Positions 18,252 through 28,997 of a stretch of 64,000 bases of DNA are shown piece by piece. Position 1 is the first letter of the stretch. Every line of letters starts with the position of its first letter. A model generated the notes under the pieces. That model worked only from the letters and a program-made list of their open reading frames with translations, did not search any database and was not told the origin of the DNA. Made by a program: the position numbers and the translations under genes. This DNA is from Bradyrhizobium betae (GTDB taxonomy: Bacteria; Pseudomonadota; Alphaproteobacteria; Rhizobiales; Xanthobacteraceae). Location: NCBI RefSeq assembly GCF_008932115.1, contig NZ_CP044543.1:2548501-2612500 (forward strand), in the 5' to 3' direction.

Positions 18252-19136
18252 TCAAGCGATGGCGGGCGTGATCAGCTCGTCGAGCTTTCGCTTGAGCGCG
18301 GCACCGTCAGACAGGGCGCGGAGCGGCGGCCGCACCCGGAGCCAGCTTGCATCGCTGGTCTGCGCGGCGAGAATGGCCTTCAGCGTCGGGAGGAAGGATG
18401 GCGACTTCACCACGATGTCGACCGCCGCCTGCATGCGCGCTTCGACATCCTTGCCGTCGATCATCGCCTTGACCAGCTCCGGGGCGATGTTGGCCATGCC
18501 GCAGATGGTGCCGGCACCACCGCCGGCAATCGCGCGGGCGATGTCGGTTTCGTTGCCCACGGTGATGGCGAGCTCGGGGCTGGCGGCACGGAACGCCTGG
18601 AACTGCTTGAAGTCGCCGCTGGAGTCTTTCAGGCCCGCAACCACCTTGCCGTAACGCTTGCGCAAATTCGCAGCAACGCTGGTCGGGATCGCGACGCCGG
18701 AGACCTGGGGGATGTGGTAGAGATAGGCGCGCAAGCGATCGTCGGCGACGCCATCGAAGATCGCGGCGAAGGCATCCTCGATGCCTTCGGGCGTCACGCT
18801 GCGATCGAAGTAGGGCGGCAGGTACAGCACATGGCGCAGGCCGAGGCCGAGCACCGCGCGCGTCAGCGCGATGCTGTCGCTGATGGCGGGAAACCCGCCG
18901 CCGATGCCGATGCGCTCGGCCGCGACGCCGGCCTTGAGCATCGCTTCGATGGTCGCGACGCGTTCGCCGACATTGAACGAGGTGCCTTCGCCGGTGGTGC
19001 CGAACAGGACGACGCCGTCGACGCCCTTGCTGAAGAGCTGCCGGGCATGGGCGGCGAGCTTGGCGGAATCCGCGCTGCCATCCGTTGCCAGCGGTGTCGC
19101 CGACGCCACCCAGAACCCGCGAATTGCCTCCGTCAT
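18252..19136 (-). CDS. DHDPS-like aldolase/lyase
   Basis: The 294-residue (beta/alpha)8 protein has the full DHDPS-superfamily set: FGTTGEGTSFNVGER near residue 45, Tyr in AYLYHIPQ, and the Schiff-base Lys in VAGLKDSSGDF near residue 160. The second half diverges from DapA, so a 2-keto-3-deoxy sugar acid or similar substrate is more likely. ATG 19136 begins MTEAIRGFWVAS, the usual N-terminus. It is divergent from the FAD-linked dehydrogenase gene and, with the GntR regulator, forms a sugar-acid-type catabolic set. Confidence 0.87.
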   Translation of the reverse strand: MTEAIRGFWVASATPLATDGSADSAKLAAHARQLFSKGVDGVVLFGTTGEGTSFNVGERVATIEAMLKAGVAAERIGIGGGFPAISDSIALTRAVLGLGLRHVLYLPPYFDRSVTPEGIEDAFAAIFDGVADDRLRAYLYHIPQVSGVAIPTSVAANLRKRYGKVVAGLKDSSGDFKQFQAFRAASPELAITVGNETDIARAIAGGGAGTICGMANIAPELVKAMIDGKDVEARMQAAVDIVVKSPSFLPTLKAILAAQTSDASWLRVRPPLRALSDGAALKRKLDELITPAIA

Positions 19137-19350
19137 CGTACCGCCCCTTGCTGCGACCCCGGACCGAGCCCCCGATCTGCAATGATCTTGGGAAACCCGT
19201 CCGCGCCTTGTTTTTACTTTACTTTTTATCTTGTACCTTACATACAAGAGAGACGCAAACCCTTTCCATCGCTACACCGCGCATCAGGCGCAGCCAGTTT
19301 CCAAGGAGGTCTTGCATGAACATGGCGACCCCATTGAGCGCCCCGACCAG

Positions 19351-20727
19351 ATGCTCGGCGCATTGCGCGACAAACTCGGCGCGGCCGCGGTGCTGATCGG
19401 CACCGACGTGCCCGCGCGCAATTGCAACGACTGGAGCGCGAGCCTGCCGCAGGCACCGCTCGCAGTGATCCGCCCCATCGACGCGCAGGGCGTCGCGGAC
19501 GCGATTCTGACCTGCCGGCGGGCGCACCTGCCGTTCGTGCCGCAGGGCGGATTGACCGGGCTTTGTCGCGGTGCCTCGCCCGAGCCGGGCTGGGTCGCGA
19601 TCTCACTGGAGCGCATGACCGGCATCGAGGAGATCGACCGCGCCTCGATGACGATGACGGTGAAAGCGGGCACACCGCTGGAGACGATCCAGAAGGCCGC
19701 CGACGAGGCCGGCTTCTTCTTCCCGCTCGATCTCGGCTCGCGCGGCTCCTGCGCGATCGGCGGCAATCTCTCCACCAACGCCGGCGGCAACCGCGTGATC
19801 CGCTACGGCATGACGCGCGAACTTGTGCTCGGCCTGGAGGTGGCGCTGCCCGACGGCACCATCATCACCAATCTCAACAAACTGATGAAGAACAACGCGG
19901 GCTATGACCTCAAGCATCTCTTCATCGGTTCGGAAGGCACGCTCGGCATCATCACCCGCGTGGTGCTGAAATTGCTCCCGAAGCCGCGCTCGACCACGGC
20001 TGCGCTGTGCGCGCTGAAGGATTACGCCGCGGTGATCGAGCTGCTCAGTGCTGCGCGTAGCGGGCTCGGCCCGCTCTTGTCGGCCTTCGAGGTGATGTGG
20101 CCGGATTACTGGGACGTGATTACGACGCGCGCCGGGGTGAAGCCGCCGGTCGTCGCAGGCGACAGCCTCTATGTGCTGGTGGAAGCGCAAGGCACCGACG
20201 AAAGCCTGGATGCGCCGCGCTTCCAGAGCTGGCTCGAAGAGCTGATGGAGCGGGGGCTGCTGGTCGATGCCGCCGTGGCGCAATCGCTGGCGCACACGCA
20301 AGGCTTCTGGCGCGTCCGTGACATCTGCGCCGAGTTCGGCCAGGTGCTGGGGCCGCACATCTCCTACGACATCGGACTTGCAGTGGCGCGGATGGACGAG
20401 TTCGTCGGGCGCTGCAAGGCCGCGCTCGCCGAGGGCATCGCGGGCTGCGAGAGCGTCTATTACGGCCATATCGGCGACGGCAATCTGCATCTCGTCTCAT
20501 GGGTCACGGGGCTCTCCGTCGAGCAGCAGCCGAAGGAGGCGATGGACGCGATCATCTACGGCCTCGTGCGCGAGATGGGCGGCAGCGTGTCCGCCGAGCA
20601 CGGCATCGGCACGCTGAAGAAGAAGTGGCTGGGTCACGCCCGCAGCGACGCCGAGATCGCGCTGATGCGGACGCTGAAGGCGGCGCTCGATCCCGATCAT
20701 CTGCTCAATCCCGGCAAGGTGTTCTGA
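19351..20727 (+). CDS. FAD-linked D-2-hydroxyacid dehydrogenase (GlcD/D-lactate dehydrogenase type), N-terminus probably frameshifted
   Basis: The 458 residues read here hold the FAD-binding domain (PQGGLTGLCRGASPE, GSRGSCAIGGNLSTNAGG, NNAGYDLKHLFIGSEGTLG) and the C-terminal FAD-oxidase domain with metal-site His in YYGHIGDGNLHL and SAEHGIGTLKKKW. It oxidises a D-2-hydroxyacid to a 2-oxoacid, passing electrons to an acceptor. ATG 19351 has no ribosome site. A strong one (AAGGAGG, 19303-19309) precedes ATG 19316 in another frame; one extra base in the C4 run at 19341-19344 would join them (MNMATPLSAP). The GntR gene follows after six bases. Confidence 0.9.
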   Translation: MLGALRDKLGAAAVLIGTDVPARNCNDWSASLPQAPLAVIRPIDAQGVADAILTCRRAHLPFVPQGGLTGLCRGASPEPGWVAISLERMTGIEEIDRASMTMTVKAGTPLETIQKAADEAGFFFPLDLGSRGSCAIGGNLSTNAGGNRVIRYGMTRELVLGLEVALPDGTIITNLNKLMKNNAGYDLKHLFIGSEGTLGIITRVVLKLLPKPRSTTAALCALKDYAAVIELLSAARSGLGPLLSAFEVMWPDYWDVITTRAGVKPPVVAGDSLYVLVEAQGTDESLDAPRFQSWLEELMERGLLVDAAVAQSLAHTQGFWRVRDICAEFGQVLGPHISYDIGLAVARMDEFVGRCKAALAEGIAGCESVYYGHIGDGNLHLVSWVTGLSVEQQPKEAMDAIIYGLVREMGGSVSAEHGIGTLKKKWLGHARSDAEIALMRTLKAALDPDHLLNPGKVF

Positions 20728-20733
20728 GATCAC

Positions 20734-21399
20734 ATGCGATCGCTCAAGCTCGATACGCCGAAATCGCTGTCGCAGCGGGTGATGCAGCGGCTGCGACATG
20801 CCATCATCGACGGCGAGTTCGCGCTCGGCGCCGCCATCTCGGAGGAGATGGTGGCAAATTCCTTCGGCGTCAGCCGCACGCCGGTGCGCGAGGCGATGGG
20901 CCTGCTGCAGGCGCAGGGCCTCGTGGTGATCCGGCCGCAGGTCGGCAGCTTCGTGTTCACGCCGAGCGCGGAGGATATCGACGCGCTCTGCACCTTCCGC
21001 ATCGCGCTCGAGCCCAAGGCCGCCGAGCTCGCCTTCCGCCATGACCGCAACGGCGCGATCGCAACGCTGAGCGAGGCGATCGCGGCGATGGAGCCCGCGG
21101 TGGAGGCCAGGGACAACATTGCCTATGGCCGCGCCGATGCCGCCTTTCACGAAGGCCTGTTCGCGCATTGCGGCAACCGCTATCTCGTCGAATCCTACCA
21201 GCTCGCATCCAGCCGCGTCGCGGCACTCCGCACCAATCTGACCTCGCCGATCGACGTGCGCACCCGCTCGTCGTTCGACGAGCACCGCAAGCTGCTCGAC
21301 CTGTTCGCGCGGGGCGAGTTCGCGGCCTTCGAGGCACTGATGACGACGCACATCACCAATTCCGGCGTGGTCTACGCCAAGGCGCTGACGGTGGATTGA
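20734..21399 (+). CDS. GntR family transcriptional regulator (FCD/FadR subfamily)
   Basis: The 221-residue regulator has an N-terminal winged helix (LSQRVMQRLRHAIIDGEF, then FGVSRTPVREAMGLLQAQGLV) and an all-helical FCD ligand domain with metal/ligand residues in RIALEPKAAEL, RADAAFHEGLFAHCGN and FDEHRKLLD. It lies six bases after the FAD-linked dehydrogenase gene, so it is likely co-transcribed and controls this dehydrogenase and the divergent aldolase gene; the inducer would be a hydroxy or keto acid (inference). Confidence 0.92.
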   Translation: MRSLKLDTPKSLSQRVMQRLRHAIIDGEFALGAAISEEMVANSFGVSRTPVREAMGLLQAQGLVVIRPQVGSFVFTPSAEDIDALCTFRIALEPKAAELAFRHDRNGAIATLSEAIAAMEPAVEARDNIAYGRADAAFHEGLFAHCGNRYLVESYQLASSRVAALRTNLTSPIDVRTRSSFDEHRKLLDLFARGEFAAFEALMTTHITNSGVVYAKALTVD

Positions 21400-21447
21400 G
21401 TGCATCGAGCGGCCTCGGTCGATGCCGCGCCGGCTTCATCACTGCCG

Positions 21448-21747
21448 TCAGAAGCTTCCTTGCCCGTTTCCTTGCCCATGGAGCAGTCGCATATCCGATG
21501 TCGGCCGCGGCGAGAGCCCTGAAGACGGATCGCTGAGGTGCATATGCGGCACGCGCACCATTCCCGGAGGCGATGAAATGCTCGCCATCAGAACCGGCGC
21601 AACAGACGTGCGAGTGATCGAGACCGAGAACACCGCCAGCAGCGCGCAGAGCATGCAGAGCCGCATCCGCACCGTCCTGCGATCGGAGATCGGCAGGAAC
21701 AGCAAAAACAACATCGCCAGGATCAGCAGCGCATCGACCAGAAACAT
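21448..21747 (-). CDS. Small hypothetical membrane protein
   Basis: A 99-residue frame begins MFLVDALLILAMLFLLFLP and has a second hydrophobic stretch (LCMLCALLAVFSVSI), giving two predicted membrane helices near residues 2-19 and 30-48. The start ATG 21747 has a good ribosome site (GGGAGAG) five bases upstream. The C-terminal half is Pro/Ser-rich and unremarkable. I do not recognise the family. The ribosome site and helix pattern favour a real gene, but an overlapping frame on the other strand (from 21576) cannot be dismissed. Confidence 0.45.
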   Translation of the reverse strand: MFLVDALLILAMLFLLFLPISDRRTVRMRLCMLCALLAVFSVSITRTSVAPVLMASISSPPGMVRVPHMHLSDPSSGLSPRPTSDMRLLHGQGNGQGSF

Positions 21748-21890
21748 GGATCTCTCCCTTTGAAACTGGAGAGAAGATGACGCGGCAGCGCCCGCTGGTA
21801 TGTGGACGGCATCACACACCTGACGGCGCTGACCGCGCGCGGCGGGCGTGATACGGTTGGTCAAAACAGGCACCGCAAGGGAGGCGCGAC

Positions 21891-22757
21891 ATGCACAAGT
21901 TCTGGATCGAAGCGGCGTTGAACGGGCCGTGGAGCCGCGCGCTGCAACCCGGCATCCCCGACACGGTGGACGCGATCATCGCCGAGGGCATCGCCTGCGC
22001 GGAAGCCGGCGCGGCGATCATTCACACGCATGCCTATGACGGCGGCGGACCGCAAACCTTCGACTGGCAGGTCTATGCGCGCATCATCGAAGGCATCCGC
22101 GCCAGGGTCGACGTGCCCGTGTACCCGTCCATCCCCGGCCTCGATACGCGCGGCAATGTCGCCGACCCCACAGCGCGCTTCGCGCACATCGAAGCCCTGG
22201 CCGAACGCGGCCTGCTCGAATTCGCGGTGGTCGATCCCGGCAGCGTCAATTTCACGCTGACTGCGACTACGGCGCAGGCAAAGCCGGCCGAGACCTATCT
22301 CAATCCGGAGACCCATATCAGGCACGGGCTCGGCGTGGTCGCACGGCACGGCATCCACCCGGCCTTCGCGATCTACGAGCCCGGCTTCATCCGAGCCGGC
22401 GCGGCGCTGGCGCGCGCGAGCGGCGTCAGGACGCCGATCTACCGCTTCATGTTCTCGCAGCAATTCGCGTTCTGCTTTCCGCCAAAGCCTTACGGCCTTG
22501 CCGCGCTGGTGACGCTGATGGAGGAGGAAGCGGCCGGCGCGCCCTGGATGGTCTCCGGCCTCGGCGTCGACATCACGCCGCTGATCGGCGATGCGATCGC
22601 CCGCCGCAGCCATATCCGCGTCGGGCTGGAGGATGCGCTGCTGGGCGCGACTGCGACCAATCTCCGCCTCGTCGAGGACGCGGTGCGGATGGTCCGCGCG
22701 CAGGGCGGCGAGCCGGCCACGACGGCCGAGGTCCGGCGGGGGCTCGCGAACGGTTAA
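21891..22757 (+). CDS. BKACE (DUF849) beta-keto acid cleavage enzyme
   Basis: The 288-residue TIM-barrel protein resembles 3-keto-5-aminohexanoate cleavage enzyme. Zinc ligands are seen in [10 protein letters not shown] (HxH near residue 46) and a Glu near the N-terminus (WIEAALNG). Conserved [19 protein letters not shown], and VGLEDALLG near the C-terminus fit the family, which condenses a beta-keto acid with acetyl-CoA. The substrate is not evident from context; the gene appears to be single. Confidence 0.88.
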   Translation: MHKFWIEAALNGPWSRALQPGIPDTVDAIIAEGIACAEAGAAIIHTHAYDGGGPQTFDWQVYARIIEGIRARVDVPVYPSIPGLDTRGNVADPTARFAHIEALAERGLLEFAVVDPGSVNFTLTATTAQAKPAETYLNPETHIRHGLGVVARHGIHPAFAIYEPGFIRAGAALARASGVRTPIYRFMFSQQFAFCFPPKPYGLAALVTLMEEEAAGAPWMVSGLGVDITPLIGDAIARRSHIRVGLEDALLGATATNLRLVEDAVRMVRAQGGEPATTAEVRRGLANG

Positions 22758-22821
22758 GGCATCCGCACGGAACCGCAAATCTTCACGTGGCCGTCGGTTG
22801 TATTCGCGGGCCTGGAGTCCT

Positions 22822-24855
<2,034 letters not shown>

Positions 24856-25116
24856 CGGGGCGGGCCTCGTACCGTCATGCCCTCGATGGCAAGATATCGA
24901 AAACAACCCCATGCACAGTAGCCGGACATAGCAAGATCAATGGCTTGAAGCGGCGTGAGACCGGGCTGCCCCTCATCGCGCCGGACCTCAGCCTCCACGC
25001 AAAATTTCTGAAAAACAGTAAATCGCTTGACGCGTCGGGCAAAACAGGCGCATGATGGCATGGTCGGACGTATGGGACAAACACCAGCGTAGCACCATGC
25101 GAGGATCGCCCACTCC

Positions 25117-25620
25117 TCACCTCTCCACCGGCACCCCCGCCCCGCGATGATACCGGCTCGAAAAGAACACCAGCGGCGTGGTGTCGCGATGGTCGCAGCT
25201 GGAGACTTCCGCGATGATCAGCGTGTGGTCGCTGACGTCGACGTGGCGGATGACCTCGCAGGCGAACCAGGCGATGCAGCCCTGAAGGCGCGGCAGGCCG
25301 TCGACGATATCGTAGTCGGGACTGGCGCCTGCATTCGGCTGGCTGGCGAAATGCCGTGACAGATCCCGGCCGTGATCGGGCAGGACGTTGACGCAGTAAC
25401 GTCCGGTCGTCGTGATCGCGCGGTGCATGCGGCCGGGCATGACCGAGACCAGCACGGTCGGTGGTGACAGACTGACGGTGACGAAGCTGTTCGCGGTCAT
25501 GCCGCAGACGCGGCCGTGCTCGTCCAGCGCGGTCAGCACCGCGACGCCAGTCGCAAAGCGCGACGCGGCCTCGCGAAATGACGCCGGATTGGCACGCGGC
25601 ATCTCAGTTTCCGCTCGCAT
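25117..25620 (-). CDS. Flavin reductase, small component of a two-component monooxygenase
   Basis: The 167-residue FMN/FAD reductase has the split-barrel signature GMTANSFVTVSLSPPTVLVSV and later RYCVNVLPDHGRDLSRHFA, as in StyB/HpaC proteins that make reduced flavin from NAD(P)H. It starts six bases after the stop of the oxygenase gene, so the two are a StyA/StyB-like pair. GAGGA lies four bases before ATG 25620. Confidence 0.9.
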   Translation of the reverse strand: MRAETEMPRANPASFREAASRFATGVAVLTALDEHGRVCGMTANSFVTVSLSPPTVLVSVMPGRMHRAITTTGRYCVNVLPDHGRDLSRHFASQPNAGASPDYDIVDGLPRLQGCIAWFACEVIRHVDVSDHTLIIAEVSSCDHRDTTPLVFFSSRYHRGAGVPVER

Positions 25621-25626
25621 CGGTCC

Positions 25627-26877
25627 TCACGCGATCGCCCTGACGGGCTCTGGGGATGCCGACATGCGTTCGATCCAGGCCTGGATGCGCTGCGGCGTGG
25701 AGATGCGGTCCCATTGCCGGTCCGGATAGTTGAAGTTCTCGGTGAACTCGTTCGCCAGCGCCGGATTCTGGCTCATCGCGCCGATCAGCATGCCCAGTGC
25801 CTCCGTCGGCGGCTGCAGCATCACATTGGTCCAGCGCGAAGCCGCCAGCACGCGGTCCTGCCGCTTCAGGTCGATCTTCTCGCAGAGGCGCGCGTCACAC
25901 GCGTCGGCGTTGACGATCTCCTCGCCGAGAACGAAGGCCGCATAGGAAGCGACATTGGCGCCCTGGCCCATCATTGGGTCGACGATGGCATGGACGTCGC
26001 CTAGCGCGATGGCGCATTTGCCGTCGTCGAATTCGACCACCGTATTGCGCACGGTCGGGACCACACCGCCCTGCAAGAGATCCTGAGGCTGCGCGAGGTC
26101 GAAGCGCGCGGTGTCGATACGGTCGTAGGTGGTGGGGTGATGCTTCTCGAGCTTGCCGAGCAGCACCTTCAGGAAGTGCTTCGGGTTGTCGTCGTAGCTG
26201 AGCGTCGCCAATTCCTCCATGTCGCCGCCCGGCACGTTTTCCATCAGCAGCGCGTTGGCGATGCCGCCGAAAGTGACGGTGGGGATTACGATCATCTCGC
26301 CATGGCCGGGCGAGACCGAGAGCGTGACGTTCATGGGATCGGGCTGCCACACGCCGGTGTAGAGCCCGACGCACAGGCGCCGCTGCGGCTGCGAATAGGG
26401 CGTGTGCTCGGGACGGTAGCTGAAGAGCTGGCCGAGCGGGCCCTTACCGGTCGAGACGACCAGCAGGTCGAAGCGCGCGACCAGCGGGCGGATGTCGCGC
26501 TCCTCGATGCGGCGGTATTCGATCTTGCCGCCACGCTTGCTGAAGTCCTGCATCAGGGCAGGAAGATACAGCCGGTAATCGACGGCGCGGCTGGCCTTCG
26601 AGAAGTCGCCGCGAAAGCGCAGCGGCTGCGGAAAGTTGAAGAAATGGTCGTGGTAATAGTAATGGTCCTTCGGATCGGTCCAGTGATTGACGCCGAGATA
26701 GTCCTCGCGCGCGATCGTGACGTGGTGATGCGCGACGGTGTTGAGCAGCCGGATGTTCCTGTAATCCTCGGGCGGCCGGTCCGTGATGACGGTCGCGTCC
26801 ACACCGTGCTTCTGCAGGTAGAGCGCGAGATGCAGGCCGGCGATTCCGGCGCCGACGATTCCGATGTTGCGTGCCAT
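25627..26877 (-). CDS. Styrene/indole monooxygenase-like FAD oxygenase (StyA type)
   Basis: The 416-residue protein begins MARNIGIVGAGIAGLHLAL, the Rossmann GxGxxG for FAD. It continues with the StyA-like PEDYRNIRLLNTVAHHHVT, STGKGPLGQLF and LGDVHAIVDPMMGQGANVASY motifs near residue 290. Group E monooxygenases use reduced FAD from a separate reductase to epoxidise styrene or indole; that reductase gene follows. No styrene isomerase or phenylacetaldehyde dehydrogenase gene is present, so indole or another alkene or sulfide is a possible substrate. A LysR gene lies divergently upstream. Confidence 0.9.
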   Translation of the reverse strand: MARNIGIVGAGIAGLHLALYLQKHGVDATVITDRPPEDYRNIRLLNTVAHHHVTIAREDYLGVNHWTDPKDHYYYHDHFFNFPQPLRFRGDFSKASRAVDYRLYLPALMQDFSKRGGKIEYRRIEERDIRPLVARFDLLVVSTGKGPLGQLFSYRPEHTPYSQPQRRLCVGLYTGVWQPDPMNVTLSVSPGHGEMIVIPTVTFGGIANALLMENVPGGDMEELATLSYDDNPKHFLKVLLGKLEKHHPTTYDRIDTARFDLAQPQDLLQGGVVPTVRNTVVEFDDGKCAIALGDVHAIVDPMMGQGANVASYAAFVLGEEIVNADACDARLCEKIDLKRQDRVLAASRWTNVMLQPPTEALGMLIGAMSQNPALANEFTENFNYPDRQWDRISTPQRIQAWIERMSASPEPVRAIA

Positions 26878-26939
26878 GTGGTCTCCCCCGCGATTGCTTG
26901 TTTTGAGGGAGCCTACTGGCCTGCCGTGTTGCGCACTAC

Positions 26940-26965
26940 GGAATAGATAGGATATAATTTATTCC
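26940..26965. promoter_or_regulatory. Inverted repeat between the monooxygenase and LysR genes
   Basis: GGAATA at 26940-26945 and TATTCC at 26960-26965 form a perfect six-base inverted repeat around an AT-rich centre (GATAGGATATAATT) that also looks like a -10 region. It lies 12 bases before the LysR start and about 63 before the oxygenase start, a normal place for a LysR-type operator. Confidence 0.4.
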
Positions 26966-26977
26966 AGATCGGAATGA

Positions 26978-27910
26978 ATGATGGACCGGATCGATTGCCT
27001 GCGCGCTTTCGTTCGCACCCTCGAGGGCGGCAGCTTTTCGGCTGCGGCGAAGGAACTCGGCATCGGCCAGCCCGCCATCAGCAAGCGCATCGCGATGCTG
27101 GAGAGCGAATTCGGCACACAGTTGTTTTCGCGCACGACGCGCACGCTGAAGCCGACGGCCGAGGCGCACCGGATCTACGATCTCGCGCGCCAGATCCTCG
27201 ACAGTTTCGACATGGCGCGGGCGAGTGTTGACAAGGCCGCGCCCCGCCCTACCGGCACGCTCCGGATCGGCGTGCCGTCGTCGTTCGGGCGGCGCTACAT
27301 GATGCCTGTCATCGCCGAGTACGTTCGGAATTATCCGGAGGTGCGGGTCGACATCCGCTTCAGCGAACGCTTCGTCAATCTGGTGGAGGAAGGCATCGAG
27401 CTGGCACTGCGGATTGGAAACCTCGAAGCGAGCACGCTGGTCGCCCGCCGGCTCGGAACCGTGCAGCGCCATCTGGTTGCGACACCGACCTATCTGCACG
27501 GTCGCCCGCTGCCGCGGACGCCTGACGATCTCGGCTCGCACCAGTGCATCGTCTATTCCAGGATGTCGCCGGCGCACCAATGGACTTTTGAATCCGAGCA
27601 TGGCCGTCACGTCGCATCGATCAACGGCCCCATTCACGTCGACGACGCCGATGCGATGCAGGAGGCGACGATGCAGCATCTCGGCATCGCCATCCTGCCC
27701 GACTGGAATGCCGCGGACGGTCTTCGCAGCGGCGAACTCGAGCATGTGCTGCCGGACTACAGCATCGCCGCGCTGCCCTTGCACGCGGTCTATCCGGAGA
27801 CGCACTGGATGTCGCTGCGCGCGCGTAGCTTCCTTGATCTCCTGGTCGAGCGCGCCGGGCATTTTGCGCCGGCCCCGACGCAGGGCCCCGTTGCAAGCGC
27901 GGGCGGTTGA
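26978..27910 (+). CDS. LysR family transcriptional regulator
   Basis: The 310-residue regulator has a helix-turn-helix at residues 18-40 (GGSFSAAAKELGIGQPAISKRIAMLE, split by the turn at ELGIGQP) and a periplasmic-binding-like effector domain from about residue 90 (TGTLRIGVPSSFGRRY). It is divergent from the two-component monooxygenase genes, the usual place for a LysR activator of such an operon. ATG 26981 is an equally possible start one codon later. Confidence 0.92.
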   Translation: MMDRIDCLRAFVRTLEGGSFSAAAKELGIGQPAISKRIAMLESEFGTQLFSRTTRTLKPTAEAHRIYDLARQILDSFDMARASVDKAAPRPTGTLRIGVPSSFGRRYMMPVIAEYVRNYPEVRVDIRFSERFVNLVEEGIELALRIGNLEASTLVARRLGTVQRHLVATPTYLHGRPLPRTPDDLGSHQCIVYSRMSPAHQWTFESEHGRHVASINGPIHVDDADAMQEATMQHLGIAILPDWNAADGLRSGELEHVLPDYSIAALPLHAVYPETHWMSLRARSFLDLLVERAGHFAPAPTQGPVASAGG

Positions 27911-27940
27911 CGCCATCCCGGCCGTCATTAAATAACGTCC

Positions 27941-28963
27941 ATGAAAAAGATCGGATTTCTGTCCTTCGGACACTGGACGCCCTCGCCGCAGTCGCAGACC
28001 CGCTCGGCGGCGGACACGTTGTTGCAATCGATCGAGCTCGCGGTCGCGGCGGAGCAGCTAGGGGCCGACGGCGCCTATTTCCGCGTGCATCATTTCGCCC
28101 GCCAGCTCGCCTCGCCCTTCCCGCTGCTCGCGGCCGTCGGCGCCAGGACCAGCACGATCGAGATCGGCACGGCCGTGATCGACATGCGCTACGAGAACCC
28201 GCTCTACATGGTGGAGGACGCAGGCAGCGCCGACCTCATCGCCGGCGGCCGGCTGCAGCTCGGCATCAGCCGCGGCTCGCCCGAGCAGGTGATCGACGGC
28301 TGGCGCTATTTCGGTTATCGCCCGGCCGAGGGCCAGAGCGACGCCGACATGGGCCGGCGCCATGCCGAGGTGTTCCTCGACCTGTTGCGCGGCGAAGGTT
28401 TTGCCGAGCCGAATCCGCAGCCGATGTTTCCCAACCCGCCGGGTCTGTTGCGCCTCGAGCCGCATGCCGCGGGCTTGCGTGACCGCATCTGGTGGGGCGC
28501 CGGTTCGAACGCCACGGCGGTGTGGGCAGCACAGCACGGCATGAACTTGCAGAGCTCGACGCTCAAGAACGACGAGACCGGAGAGGCCTTTCACGTGCAG
28601 CAGGCCGCCCAGATCCGCGCCTATCGCGCCGCCTGGAAGGAAGCCGGCCACAGCCGCGAGCCGCGCGTGTCGGTCAGCCGCAGCATCTTCGCGTTGATGA
28701 ACGATCGCGACCGAGCCTATTTCGGCGGCGAGCGCGGCGGCGAAGACCAGATCGGCTTCATCGATCCGCAGACGCGCGCGATCTTCGGCCGGAGTTATGC
28801 GGCCGAGCCGGATGCGCTGATCGCGCAGCTGCGTCAGGACGAGGCGATCGCGGAGGCGGACACGCTGCTGCTGACGATCCCGAACCAGCTCGGCGTCGAC
28901 TATTGCGCGCATGCAATCGAGGCGATCCTCACGCATGTCGCACCGGCGCTGGGGTGGCGGTGA
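27941..28963 (+). CDS. LLM class flavin-dependent oxidoreductase
   Basis: The 340-residue protein is a luciferase-like TIM-barrel monooxygenase: MKKIGFLSFGHW at the start, LGADGAYFRVHHFARQ, IEIGTAVIDMRYENPLYM and RLQLGISRGSPEQVI are typical. It would use reduced FMN. It lies 30 bases after the LysR gene on the same strand and might use reduced flavin from the nearby reductase (inference). The substrate is not evident. Confidence 0.88.
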   Translation: MKKIGFLSFGHWTPSPQSQTRSAADTLLQSIELAVAAEQLGADGAYFRVHHFARQLASPFPLLAAVGARTSTIEIGTAVIDMRYENPLYMVEDAGSADLIAGGRLQLGISRGSPEQVIDGWRYFGYRPAEGQSDADMGRRHAEVFLDLLRGEGFAEPNPQPMFPNPPGLLRLEPHAAGLRDRIWWGAGSNATAVWAAQHGMNLQSSTLKNDETGEAFHVQQAAQIRAYRAAWKEAGHSREPRVSVSRSIFALMNDRDRAYFGGERGGEDQIGFIDPQTRAIFGRSYAAEPDALIAQLRQDEAIAEADTLLLTIPNQLGVDYCAHAIEAILTHVAPALGWR

Positions 28964-28997
28964 GGCGCGGGGCGAGCCTGCCCCCCGAACACGAAAG

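Noticed and set aside
21576..21763. Plus-strand frame across the small membrane protein gene
   Set aside because: It lacks hydrophobic pattern or motif; the minus-strand frame has the better ribosome site and helices, though certainty is low.
24856..25116. Possible small genes between ygiQ and the flavin reductase gene
   Set aside because: Several overlapping frames are open, but none has a ribosome site, motif or hydrophobic pattern I can support.
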